A stretch of 64,000 nucleotides of DNA from Micromussa lordhowensis (lineage: Eukaryota > Cnidaria > Anthozoa > Scleractinia > Lobophylliidae). The first letter of the stretch is position 1. Each line of letters starts with the position of its first letter. The translations under genes were made by a program, and so were the position numbers. Below, piece by piece: positions 29,286-37,893 of this stretch. The stretch spans positions 16,260,030 through 16,324,029 of the forward strand of contig OZ026601.1 in assembly GCA_964020085.1 (NCBI GenBank), written 5' to 3'. The notes under the pieces were generated by a model. That model ran no database searches, had not been told where the DNA came from, and was given only the letters and a program-made list of their open reading frames with translations.

Positions 29286-30386
29286 TCAAAGCTTTTTTAT
29301 GTCCTTCTTGTCAATCCAACTGTCGTATTTATCTGGCCAGCCTTTCCAGCGTACAAGCAATTTATTCCCTTTTCGTTTCAACACTTTTTCCACTCGATAC
29401 AAATCGTCATCTGATACGGTGACCTTCTGTAAGTCTTGAGAATAAAAGGTTCCTTCCAAAGGTGTGTCATCCATCTCTTTGATTTTATAAGTGACCACAC
29501 TTCCAGGGACGACTCTGGATACTATAAACACTTCTTCCATCCAGCCCGGTAGGTAACCTTTCTTAAAGGTTCTAAACTTCTTATTGAGTCTCACATGATC
29601 ATTTACTTTAAACTTTGGCTTAAGGCGTTTGCCGTTCAATCGTTTAGCGTATAAATTGCCCCAAACTTCTTCCTCGTTATGTGCATTCACTCTCTCCGGT
29701 GCCATCTTGATGCTACGATGATACGAGCGATTGTAACCCAAGACCAAATCTTGTAACATGGGTAAGAATGTCAACGTATTCTTGATAGTAAAATATCGAT
29801 ATAATCTTTCTTTTAAAGTGCGATTGAATCGTTCCACGACGCTGGCTTTGCTGTCTCCTCTGGTGGAGAAATGATGAATGCTTTTCCCTTTCATCAAAGC
29901 TTGAAAATGTTTATTGTAAAATTCTTTGCCGTCGTCTGTTTGTAGATTCTGAGGTTGTCGACCTTGGCTTCGTTTCAAAATCTTCTCGAAGGCAGCCGTC
30001 ACGTCTTTTCCAGTCTTGGACTTGATGGGTTCTACCCAGGCATACTTTGAAAACACGTCGACCACTGTCAACAGGTATTTGTAATCACGATTGTATTTGG
30101 CAATGTTGATCACTTCGATCAGATCCGCCACCCATTGTTCGTCCATACCAAACACCATCACAGGGAGAGTGGGAAAATGTCGCTTACGCGGTTTGTGCAA
30201 GCTGTAACCCAAATCACGCTCAAGTGTCTCTCGTACTTTGTTGGCAGGTAGGTGTTGAGCTCGAGCGAAACGGGACACACCTCCCAAACTACCAGGTGCT
30301 TTAGGATCATGGTACTTTTGAAGCAAGTCCTTCTTCCTTTCTTTCTTGGTTGTTTTCTTGGAACTTTTCATAACAGAAGCAAACAT
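29286..30386 (-). CDS. Retroviral-type integrase with chromodomain
   Basis: 366 residues. The catalytic triad of the rve fold is present: Asp88 in QWVADLIEV, Asp151 in TDDGKEF and Glu185 in VVERFNRTLKER. An SH3-like DNA-binding region follows (FKVNDHVRLNKKFRTFKKGY), then a C-terminal chromodomain from about residue 320 (YRVEKVLKRKGNKLLVRWKG, then WPDKYDSWI). In Polintons it integrates the linear genome with a 6-bp duplication, matching the aacaag seen here. A chromodomain could direct it to modified histones. The ATG is at 30384-30386; a second in-frame ATG five codons later is possible. First gene of the minus-strand series. Confidence 0.93.
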   Translation of the reverse strand: MFASVMKSSKKTTKKERKKDLLQKYHDPKAPGSLGGVSRFARAQHLPANKVRETLERDLGYSLHKPRKRHFPTLPVMVFGMDEQWVADLIEVINIAKYNRDYKYLLTVVDVFSKYAWVEPIKSKTGKDVTAAFEKILKRSQGRQPQNLQTDDGKEFYNKHFQALMKGKSIHHFSTRGDSKASVVERFNRTLKERLYRYFTIKNTLTFLPMLQDLVLGYNRSYHRSIKMAPERVNAHNEEEVWGNLYAKRLNGKRLKPKFKVNDHVRLNKKFRTFKKGYLPGWMEEVFIVSRVVPGSVVTYKIKEMDDTPLEGTFYSQDLQKVTVSDDDLYRVEKVLKRKGNKLLVRWKGWPDKYDSWIDKKDIKKL

Positions 30387-30660
30387 AAACTAAACGTAGA
30401 GGGGATGCAATGGGAGTATTTGTTTTCTATTATTTGGTACCAGTGGTATGCATTTTCCTGGTGTTTTAACCACATGACAAAGACCACGTAGCGAAAGGGA
30501 TATCCTTCTATTCCAATTCTCTGAAACACTTCTCTGGGATAAGCCCGAGTGAATGGAATGACTATATCTTTTCTCGAAGACACATTTGCACAGGTAACAA
30601 CTCCATATCCATTTCTCTCTGTGCAACAAACTCGCACAGCCTAACAAAGTGAACAACACC
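30368..30660 (-). CDS. Doubtful ORF(s) upstream of integrase
   Basis: Two overlapping frames exist. One starts at an ATG (MVLFTLLGCASLLHREKWIW) and is open to 30390. The other lacks an ATG but looks more protein-like (CCTERNGYGVVTCANVSSRK, IPFTRAYPREVFQRIGIEGY) and runs to 30368, over the integrase start. A conserved Cys-rich leader gene or exon is possible. I cannot decide between them. Confidence 0.25.
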
Positions 30661-30662
30661 AT

Positions 30663-31066
30663 AGTGAACTTTCAAATGATTTTTATTTTCAAACAGACCT
30701 TATATCATGTTTACAATGCTTTTAAGACTGACCAATGAGAAACGTCTTTGTCTTTTATTCAACCAGTTAACGATACTCAACCACTGTATTCTTTCACATT
30801 TTCTGGTGAGTAAGTTGGTGCACAATCGTAACCTCTTGAACAATGCTGTCTACACTTACTCATTAACATACCAATAGATCTGTCTCCATTTGCACATTAA
30901 CATATGAATAGATCTGTCTCCACTTACACATTAACATATCAATACCATTGTTTCCTCTTACAGAGCTGCAATTGAACAATGGTGTCTACACTTACTCATT
31001 AACATACCAATAGGAAGGAGAAATATATAACACTTACCTACTTATTTCAATACATTCAGCTTCAAC
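30663..31066. promoter_or_regulatory. Divergent promoter region with ~34-bp iterons
   Basis: This region lies between integrase (minus) and polymerase (plus). Four copies of a ~34-base unit lie at about 30846, 30880, 30914 and 30982. Each starts GTCT(A/C)CACTTAC or similar and continues CATTAACATA(C/T)(C/G)AATAG. The first half is the same motif found as a palindrome near 19.3 and 35.3 kb. A TATATAA lies at 31023-31029, about 40 bases before the polymerase ATG. The repeats could serve transcription or replication. Confidence 0.6.
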
Positions 31067-34000
31067 ATGACTAACCTTGAAGATGATGCAGAACTAAACC
31101 GATGCATGGACAAATGGGAAGATGACATCATCTTAAATCAATGGATGGATAAATTTGAAGAAATGGCTGAGGAAGACGTCAATAAACTGTTGAGGGAAAC
31201 CACTGACGGCGTAGAACGTCAACTAGCTCACCAAGAGCAGATAGACGGCAGTCTTGCATCGACAGAACCTGGCCGTTTTATTTTCACCTTAAACCCATAT
31301 GTGGATCGTCACAGTGAGAAGATGGGTGTTCGAGAGCGTCATTATACTGCCAACTTGCGTCAGATGGGAAATTTTATCCCTCAACAAAGATTATCCGCTG
31401 CTTTACAAGATAGTGTGTACAGAGCCTTGCAGAATTTGATTGTTCGTGAAAGGATCCCCGACCAAGACCGAGTCTATTTCAATTTAAGCAGCAACCGTTT
31501 GACCAATAGTTACGGTTATCGTGGTTTATCTGCCAGTGAATGGTTGAACGGGAGTGAAAGAGTGGATAACTTATTGCAACAGATGTCACGGATGTTGAAC
31601 TCGAATGAAAACTTTGAAATGAACGACTCGTTTCAGTTGTCCTTCACCCACGTACGTGGTGCTCCAAAAGGTAGTGGTAGGAAACGAAAACTGAAACCAG
31701 GCCACACCCACCCTGAAACTTTCAAGAGGATCAAGCGATCGGTCATTAGTATCAAGAACAAAGATCAACTGTGTTGTGCCAGAGCGATCGTGACGGCCAA
31801 AGCCAAGGTGGACAATAATCCCAGTTGGTATGGGTTTCAGAAGGGGACGAATATCCAAAAAGAGCAGGCTCTCTTACTTCATTACAAGGCTGACGTACCC
31901 TTTGATCCATGTGGCTACGATGAATTACAAAAATTTGCTTTGACGCCAGAATTGTACGAGTACCAGCTTCTTCTCGTAGATGCCACACGCGGCTACCATG
32001 TCACGTCGTTTGGACCACCCCAAGAGGAACAATTAGTTCTCCTCTACGACGAGGATCACTATGATGTCATCACGTCACTGCCAGGATTCTTTGGTCAGAG
32101 TTATTTCTGCGCTCGTTGTTTCCAACCGTACAACAATGAAGGACAACATGCCTGTAAGAACAATCCCGAACATTGCCCAGTGTGTTTGCAAACGGGATGT
32201 CCGGACTACACGGAGGCCAAGTGTCGAGGACATCGTGCAAGTCTTCCTTGCGGTTCTTGCAAGCGTGTTTTTCACGGCGAAACGTGCCTACAAAACCACC
32301 TGTCGCGCTCGTACAATGGTCAACCAGCAGACGTCAAACATGTCAGTGTGTGCACACAGCGCCGCAAGTGTACAGAATGTCAAAAGTTGTTAGTAGGGTT
32401 CAAGGAGCAGAAAAACCATGAATGCGGATACATCGAGTGTCCTTCTTGCAAAGAGTATGTCGAGGCTGCCACCCACCAGTGTTACATTCAAGTGGTTAAA
32501 TCGCCTCAGGAGGAACAGGAGAGAAAAAAAAAAAAGAACAAAACGAAAAACAAAACAGCCAAACGCGGAGCTACTGCAGGTTTGGCGACGTTAGAAGCAA
32601 ATGGGGAAGGTATGGGTGTGGACAACGACGATGATGACAAACCACCCCTCCACGTCTTTTTCGACATTGAGGCCATGCAGGACACTGGACGCCATATCCC
32701 CAACCTGCTGATCTCCGAAACCGAACATGACGACAGACCCTTTCGTTTCAAAGGGGAGCATTGTGTTCGAGATTTTCTCGAATGGTTGGACACCCTAACA
32801 GAAGAATATACGCGACCCATAACAGTGATCGCCCACAATTTCCAGGGGTATGACGGTTACTTCATTGTGGATGAGTATCACAAGCAGCATCGAATCGTTG
32901 AACAGATCCGTAATGGGGCTAAACTTCTTCAAGTCACCTTTGATTGCATCCGCTTCATCGACTCTCTCTCTTTCTTTCAAATGCCTCTCTCTGCTTTCCC
33001 CAAGACCTTCGGCTTAACAGAACTGAAAAAGGGGTACTTCCCGCATCTTTTCAATATCCCTGAAAACCAAGAGTACGTGGGAAGCATTCCAGAAAAACAC
33101 TATTACATGCCAGAGTCTATGTCGGTAAGTGGACGTAAAAACTTCGAAAAATGGTACGACGAGCAAGTGGAGAAGAATGTTGAGTTTGCCTTCCAAAAGG
33201 AGTTAGTGGAGTACTGTGAGTCGGATGTCAAGTTGCTCAAACAAGGCTGCCTCACGTTCAAGAGAGTATTCGAAAAAGAGGCAAAGTTTAACCCGTGGAA
33301 CCACATCACAATCGCTTCCGCCTGCAATCGAGACCTGCGTCAGAACCGTATGCAGCCCAACACCATTGCTTCAGAACCCTTGTACGGATGGAGCATGAAG
33401 ACCAATCAGTCCAACGTTGCACTGGAATGGTTGTACTGGCAAGAACATTGTTTTCCGAAGACCACAGGTCAATACAATCGCATTCGACATACAGCCAACA
33501 AGGGAGAATACAAAATCCCGAACAGTCGCTACAAGGCAGATGGCTACGATGAACTCACCAACACCATCTACGAGTTCCACGGGTGTTTCTGGCACGGTTG
33601 CCCAAAATGCTTTCCCAACCACACCGAGTCTCACAAACGTCTCGAAGATCGTTGTTTTGAGAATGTGTACCGATGCACCCAAAAGAAGATGCAGTACCTC
33701 AGAGACAAAAACTACAACGTGGTCGAAATATGGGAATGTCAATGGAAGCAAATGAAAAAGGAGAGAGAGGACATCAGAAACTTTGTAAACACACTCGACT
33801 TTGTAGAGCCCTTAGAGCCCAGAGATGCCTTTTGTGGTGGACGCACCAACGCTGTAAAGCTTTACCACCTGGCTGATGTTGACAATGGGGAACAGTTGAG
33901 GTACTACGACTTCACGTCATTGTATCCCTACGTGAACAAGAACGGGAAGTACCCCATAGGACATCCGACAATAGTGAGCCAACCAGAACATACAGATATC

Positions 34001-35248
34001 ACCCAGTTCTTTGGCATCGCAAAGTGCACTGTCTTACCCCCAGAAAAGTTGTACCATCCTGTCTTACCACTCAGACAAAACGGTAAGTTGACCTTCCCTC
34101 TGTGTGCCACCTGTGTAGAAGAAGAGATGGAGAAACCCATGCTTGAGCGAAGCCATATTTGCAGTCACACTACTCAACAACGTCAGCTAACAAGCACGTG
34201 GTGTACCCCAGAATTGGAGAAGGCCGTGGAGAAGGGTTACGTGATTCTCAAAATTCATGAAGTGTGGCATTTTACGCAGACCAAAAAAGGGTTGTTCGAG
34301 CCGTACGTAAACACCTGGCTGAAAATCAAGGAAGAAGCCAGCGGTTGGCCAGGCCATGTCGGAAACGATCCTATCAAGCAAAAGCAACATTTGACAGCCT
34401 ACGAAACCAAAGAGGGTATCAAGCTTGACCGTGCCAAACTGAAAAAGAATCCCGGGCTGCGTACCCTAGCCAAAATGATGCTCAACTCGATGTGGGGTAA
34501 ATTTGGTCAGAGAACAAACAAGACGAAGGTCCAAGAATTTTACGATCCTCAGAAGTTTGCAGCCTTTCACGAAAGTGATCGATATGATATCCGGTACGTG
34601 AGTGTGTTAACAAAAGAGCGCGTGGAGATCCACTACCGACACGAGAAAGAAGACGATCCTATCTCGCCCAATCTGAACATCTTTGTGGCCTGTTTCACTA
34701 CCTGTTGGGCCTGTCTTCGCCTCTACGAAGCCCTCGACTTGTTGAAAGAGCGTGTGGTCTACTTCGACACTGACAGTGTGGTGTTCATACATAAGCCTAA
34801 CATGCCAGATCCACTGCTGGGTGACTATCTTGGCGATTTCAAAGATGAAATAGGTGAAGGTGATTACATTGTGGAGTTCGCTTCCAGGGGTCCGAAGAAT
34901 TATGGTTACATGACCAAGAAAGGTAAACAAGAGTGCAAAGTACGCGGCATCTCCCTTAACAGCAAAGGGTCTAAACAGCTAAATTATAAAGTTCTGTGTC
35001 AGAATGTTCTCGATGAAATTCAAGAACCGTTGGAGACTGGGGCCAGGCAAACCAATGTAGTCAAATCTCACCATATTGTACGTCACGCCAAAGACTACGC
35101 TCTGGAGACGGTTCCACAAACCAAAAAGTATCAGCTGGTGTTCAACAAGAGAGTGATCGATCCCTGTAATTTCATGACCTACCCTTATGGCTATGAGCGC
35201 TGCATTGAAAATGATATTGAAATGGCTGAGCTGTTGTGTGATTTGTAA
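31067..35248 (+). CDS. Protein-primed family B DNA polymerase
   Basis: 1393 residues in one open frame. An N-terminal extension with an unusual Cys/His cluster spans roughly residues 345-470 (YFCARCFQPYNN...CPVCLQTGC...CGSCKRVFHG). The exonuclease follows, with FFDIEAMQD (~535), AHNFQGYDGYF (~590) and YCESDVKLL (~716). An inserted segment carries YEFHGCFWHGCPKCFP (~836), typical of Polinton polymerases. The palm follows: motif A DFTSLYP (~947), motif B LNSMWGKFGQ (~1140) and motif C YFDTDSVVF (~1232). It would replicate the linear genome from a terminal protein primer. All catalytic residues are present. The ATG is preceded by a TATA-like TATATAA. Confidence 0.96.
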   Translation: MTNLEDDAELNRCMDKWEDDIILNQWMDKFEEMAEEDVNKLLRETTDGVERQLAHQEQIDGSLASTEPGRFIFTLNPYVDRHSEKMGVRERHYTANLRQMGNFIPQQRLSAALQDSVYRALQNLIVRERIPDQDRVYFNLSSNRLTNSYGYRGLSASEWLNGSERVDNLLQQMSRMLNSNENFEMNDSFQLSFTHVRGAPKGSGRKRKLKPGHTHPETFKRIKRSVISIKNKDQLCCARAIVTAKAKVDNNPSWYGFQKGTNIQKEQALLLHYKADVPFDPCGYDELQKFALTPELYEYQLLLVDATRGYHVTSFGPPQEEQLVLLYDEDHYDVITSLPGFFGQSYFCARCFQPYNNEGQHACKNNPEHCPVCLQTGCPDYTEAKCRGHRASLPCGSCKRVFHGETCLQNHLSRSYNGQPADVKHVSVCTQRRKCTECQKLLVGFKEQKNHECGYIECPSCKEYVEAATHQCYIQVVKSPQEEQERKKKKNKTKNKTAKRGATAGLATLEANGEGMGVDNDDDDKPPLHVFFDIEAMQDTGRHIPNLLISETEHDDRPFRFKGEHCVRDFLEWLDTLTEEYTRPITVIAHNFQGYDGYFIVDEYHKQHRIVEQIRNGAKLLQVTFDCIRFIDSLSFFQMPLSAFPKTFGLTELKKGYFPHLFNIPENQEYVGSIPEKHYYMPESMSVSGRKNFEKWYDEQVEKNVEFAFQKELVEYCESDVKLLKQGCLTFKRVFEKEAKFNPWNHITIASACNRDLRQNRMQPNTIASEPLYGWSMKTNQSNVALEWLYWQEHCFPKTTGQYNRIRHTANKGEYKIPNSRYKADGYDELTNTIYEFHGCFWHGCPKCFPNHTESHKRLEDRCFENVYRCTQKKMQYLRDKNYNVVEIWECQWKQMKKEREDIRNFVNTLDFVEPLEPRDAFCGGRTNAVKLYHLADVDNGEQLRYYDFTSLYPYVNKNGKYPIGHPTIVSQPEHTDITQFFGIAKCTVLPPEKLYHPVLPLRQNGKLTFPLCATCVEEEMEKPMLERSHICSHTTQQRQLTSTWCTPELEKAVEKGYVILKIHEVWHFTQTKKGLFEPYVNTWLKIKEEASGWPGHVGNDPIKQKQHLTAYETKEGIKLDRAKLKKNPGLRTLAKMMLNSMWGKFGQRTNKTKVQEFYDPQKFAAFHESDRYDIRYVSVLTKERVEIHYRHEKEDDPISPNLNIFVACFTTCWACLRLYEALDLLKERVVYFDTDSVVFIHKPNMPDPLLGDYLGDFKDEIGEGDYIVEFASRGPKNYGYMTKKGKQECKVRGISLNSKGSKQLNYKVLCQNVLDEIQEPLETGARQTNVVKSHHIVRHAKDYALETVPQTKKYQLVFNKRVIDPCNFMTYPYGYERCIENDIEMAELLCDL

Positions 35249-35384
35249 AGGGACGCTGGTCATAGGATTGCATGGATTTTAATGACAAAGCGGCGGTAAA
35301 CCTTGAGAAGGCTAGTAAGTGGAGACCGTTGTCTCCACTTATACAACTTCAATTGACAGCAAGTAGGATGACTCACTCTTCTAG
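35249..35384. repeat. Subterminal repeats downstream of the polymerase gene
   Basis: 35248-35271 duplicates, in direct orientation, the inner end of the right terminal repeat (36254-36277; AGGGACGCTGGTCATAGG). 35272-35345 matches the complement of about 19280-19345 and contains a perfect palindrome AAGTGGAGAC-CGTT-GTCTCCACTT (35317-35340). Confidence 0.75.
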
Positions 35385-35405
35385 TTGAGCTTCGACGCGA
35401 TTGAG

Positions 35406-36221
35406 ATGACAAGTTTGTTGGAAAGACGAAAGCGGTTGTTGGCGCCACTGCGGTTTGAGATGCCGAGCAGAGCTAGAACGTCGCATCGTGTCTTCATGGT
35501 TGATAAAGATGGCGTCCTCTCAGTGAAGAGAGAAGAGTGCAACATGGGTTACGATGAACTGAAAGACAGCAAGGGCGATATCCCTGTGATGTCGAGGATC
35601 GAGTACTCACCCAGCGAAAAAGAAGTCGATTTGTACGAGGACATGTTGACTAAGAGAAAGTGGGTCCACAGAGGATTGATTGCAGAGGGGTGTGATTCAA
35701 TCGGTCCATTCTCAAGAGAAGACGTTTACACATTGGACAGGAGCTGTCAAGGGGACATGGATGTCTACCACAAAGAGAAGAAAGAAGAAGACGTTCAACC
35801 CTACATTTACCCGAGACTGAGAATAGTAGATGAGGTGGAGGAGAGGGAGGTGAAAAGGCAGAAGGTTGATACCCCCTGTTGCTCATTGCATGGGAAGAGG
35901 GAGATGGCTATCAAAGAAATCGAGACGAAGAACGGTCCAGCCCAGCTGCATTATTGCCCTGAGGAGGGGTGCGTGGTTTCCTGTTTTGGAACCAACGAGG
36001 AGCGTGACACGTTTTTGGATGCTGTTGCACGCAGTCTGCATTTTGAGTATCGAAAAAAGGACTGTCCTTTGAGATGCTTCTGTGACGAGATGCTGCTGTT
36101 GAAGTTGTCTAGATCGGAGAAGAACCCCAACTGGTTGTACTTTTGCTGCCGCAAACGGACGTGTAACATGTTCCAATGGGGTGACGACTGGCCTCACAAA
36201 AAAGTGTTTGAAAGAGTTTAA
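35406..36221 (+). CDS. GRF zinc-finger protein
   Basis: About 271 residues from the ATG at 35406 (MTSLLERRKRLLAPLRFEMP); the frame is open a few codons earlier without an ATG. The C-terminal half has two Cys-rich modules: CCSLHGKREMAIKEI...LHYCPEEGCVVSCFG (~180-215) and CPLRCFCDEMLLLKLSRSEK...WLYFCCRKRTCNMFQWGDDW (~225-265). The second fits the GRF zinc finger of single-strand DNA-binding repair proteins (C-C-C-C with a final W-x-D). The N-terminal half is charged with no known domain. A role in genome replication or repair is inference. The gene lies between polymerase and the right terminal repeat. Confidence 0.7.
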   Translation: MTSLLERRKRLLAPLRFEMPSRARTSHRVFMVDKDGVLSVKREECNMGYDELKDSKGDIPVMSRIEYSPSEKEVDLYEDMLTKRKWVHRGLIAEGCDSIGPFSREDVYTLDRSCQGDMDVYHKEKKEEDVQPYIYPRLRIVDEVEEREVKRQKVDTPCCSLHGKREMAIKEIETKNGPAQLHYCPEEGCVVSCFGTNEERDTFLDAVARSLHFEYRKKDCPLRCFCDEMLLLKLSRSEKNPNWLYFCCRKRTCNMFQWGDDWPHKKVFERV

Positions 36222-36252
36222 AATGTTTTGCAATGAAACAAAACGGCTCTTT

Positions 36253-36541
36253 AAGGGACGCTGGTCATAGGATTGCAGCACACGTTCCCACTTGTAAATA
36301 GGAGGCTAAGTAGACAAAGTAAAAACATGTTTTTGTGTTATTCGTGAGTGTGAGCGAATGAGCGCGCGAAACTATGCGTGACACATCACGTGACTTTATT
36401 TGCGCGACCCTTCGTTGTGTGACTCCTGAGCAAGTGACGGCGTCACGCACACTTCACACGTCTTTTCTTGCGCAACCCTTAGCCATCAGACCTCAACATC
36501 AGATCGAGGTTTTAGGCCCTAGGCGAGCCCATATAACTACT
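36253..36541 (-). repeat. Right terminal inverted repeat of the Polinton
   Basis: Matches the complement of 17610-17916 and ends CCCATATAACTACT at 36541, followed by the aacaag duplication. It lacks the ~18 bases extra in the left copy. Confidence 0.93.
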
Positions 36542-36547
36542 AACAAG

Positions 36548-36770
36548 CATTTTCGTCAGTTTAATGGACGGCCGTTGTTAGTGAACATCAAAACAGCGTG
36601 GTACAAAATATCTTGTTGTCATAAATTAATCATGATGTGATGCGGTCGCGGTCAATTTACGGCCGTGAATACTCGATGAAAGGTTTTCGCATGGGTGAAA
36701 ACAAATGTTTATCGAAAAGTAACTTCTGTATGAAGCGAATAACTCTTGACCGGATACCTTCGAGACGATT
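36548..36770. other. Non-coding interior of the hAT-like element (right part)
   Basis: No gene is visible between the Polinton's target duplication and the palindrome array. Confidence 0.4.
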
Positions 36771-37092
36771 TCGCAGACCGTTCGAGCAATTATTAATATT
36801 ATTTTTTAGTCATCCGTTTGAAGAGCAAACCAAACCGTTCGAATGATTTATTCATCCGTTCGAACGGTTTGGTAAACCGTTCGAACGGGTTTATCAAGCC
36901 GTTTGAACGGTTTACCAATCCGTTCGATAATCCATTCGAATGGCCAACCAAGCAGTTCAAAGAATTATTCATGGCGTTCGAACGGTCAACCAAACCGTTC
37001 GAACGGTTTATGAACCGTTCGAACGGTTTATGAACCGTTCGATAACCGTTCATCATCCGTGCGTTTTTGCCGTTCGAACGGTTTTCCGTTAG
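36771..37092. repeat. Array of the palindrome CCGTTCGAACGG
   Basis: Five perfect copies of the 12-base palindrome and many one-sided or one-mismatch variants (CCGTTTGAACGG, CCGTTCGAT) lie within ~320 bases, spaced by short AT-rich linkers such as TTTATGAA. Protein-like readings on both strands (repeated RSNGL, FERF) come from the repeat itself. Confidence 0.85.
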
Positions 37093-37194
37093 TGTCCGTT
37101 TTGCCTTTCACGGTCACAATTATATTTTTAGCCGATACTCACCTTGTCTTCTGCTTCACTTTGTTATGCGTACCCTATTTTGTTCCTTTCAAAT

Positions 37195-37401
37195 TATAAC
37201 CGCAAAGATCCGCAAAGAAGTTTTTGTGGTTCGAACATCCTACCGCAAAGAAGTTCTTGCGCCTTTATCATGCAGCCGCAAAGAAGTTCTTGCGGTTTCC
37301 AGGACTCAAGCTCAAGCGACCCGCAATCAGCCGCAAGAAGAACTTCTTCTTGCGGACGCAAAAAGAAGTTCTTGCGTGTGCATTATTTTTGGGCTGTACT
37401 G
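37195..37401. repeat. Right subterminal AAGAAGTTCTTGCG repeats and inverted end
   Basis: Repeated CCGCAAAGAAGTTCTTGCG-type motifs mirror 16460-16650. The sequence ends GTGCATTATTTTTGGGCTGT then ACTG, the complement of the left end at 16438. Confidence 0.75.
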
Positions 37402-37611
37402 TACAATGATCGAATGCTTTAAATGAAATAATTATACTATTGCAAGAAATTTTTGCGGTAAGCAAAGTATATGGTTTGTGTAGAATTGCTTTTTAAACTA
37501 TGACATACATAAAAAAATTCATTAAGAGCAAGTTTTTGCACAAAGTTCGCTCTTGTGCAGTTCTGCACAAGCAGTTCTAGCAGACATGAAGACATCGTGC
37601 AGGTGTCTTTA

Positions 37612-37731
37612 TACCCTGGGTGCCAGAGGGTTTTTTTTTTTCTTAGCGAAGCTGCGATTGTGAGCGGCGATTGAGATCCTGGCGAAAAAAAAACCTCTGG
37701 ACGCGGCAGTTACAAACCTCACTTCCATGCG
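37612..37731 (+). repeat. Left terminal inverted repeat of the RecQ+DUF6589 element
   Basis: About 120 bases, matching the complement of 49047-49173. It contains its own foldback: CCAGAGGG with a T tract near the outer end and A tract with CCTCTGG about 70 bases inside. Confidence 0.88.
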
Positions 37732-37893
37732 CACTTGTTTTGAACTTGGTCGTTGATTGGTCTTTTTACCTAGTGCCAGATCTGTCCACGTGATAATGAT
37801 CTAACACTTGATCTCATTGGTTAAACCACTGTAAAGCACCGCAGGAGCACTGAAAACCGGTTTTTGGGCTCGAAGAAACAACAAACAAGCAAT

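Larger units (their letters stand above)
17610..36541. mobile_element. Complete Polinton/Maverick (adintovirus-like), 18.9 kb
   Basis: The element has inverted terminal repeats (17610-17916 and 36253-36541), AG and CT at its outer ends, and a perfect 6-bp target duplication aacaag (17604-17609, 36542-36547). These are the known Polinton/Maverick hallmarks. Inside are the protein-primed DNA polymerase B, retroviral-type chromodomain integrase, packaging ATPase, adenovirus-type protease, penton and major capsid genes shared by Polintons and adintoviruses. It is nearly intact: polymerase, integrase, penton, protease and ATPase frames are all open. The major capsid frame is broken once. It lies inside the hAT-like element. 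Confidence 0.95.
16438..37401. mobile_element. hAT-like non-autonomous element interrupted by a Polinton
   Basis: Inverted termini of 24 bases start CAGTACAGCCCAAAAATAAT at 16438 and end with the complement at 37401. The eight bases outside are cacaatta on the left and tacaatga on the right, matching at six of eight, as expected for an old 8-bp hAT duplication. Inside each end lie subterminal runs of AAGAAGTTCTTGCG-type palindromes. Without the Polinton (17610-36541 plus one 6-bp duplication) the element is about 2.0 kb with no transposase frame, so it would be non-autonomous. The CAG start, 8-bp duplication and subterminal repeats are known hAT features. Assignment to hAT is inference. Confidence 0.6.

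Noticed and set aside
32506..32838. Minus-strand frames inside the polymerase gene
   Set aside because: They are antisense shadows of the intact 1393-codon polymerase frame.
36818..37056. Repetitive frames (RSNGL, FERF) on both strands
   Set aside because: They are direct readings of the CCGTTCGAACGG palindrome array, not a protein.
36805..37092. CRISPR-like array of short repeats
   Set aside because: The repeats are palindromes with very short, irregular linkers in eukaryotic DNA; there are no spacer-sized inserts and no cas genes.
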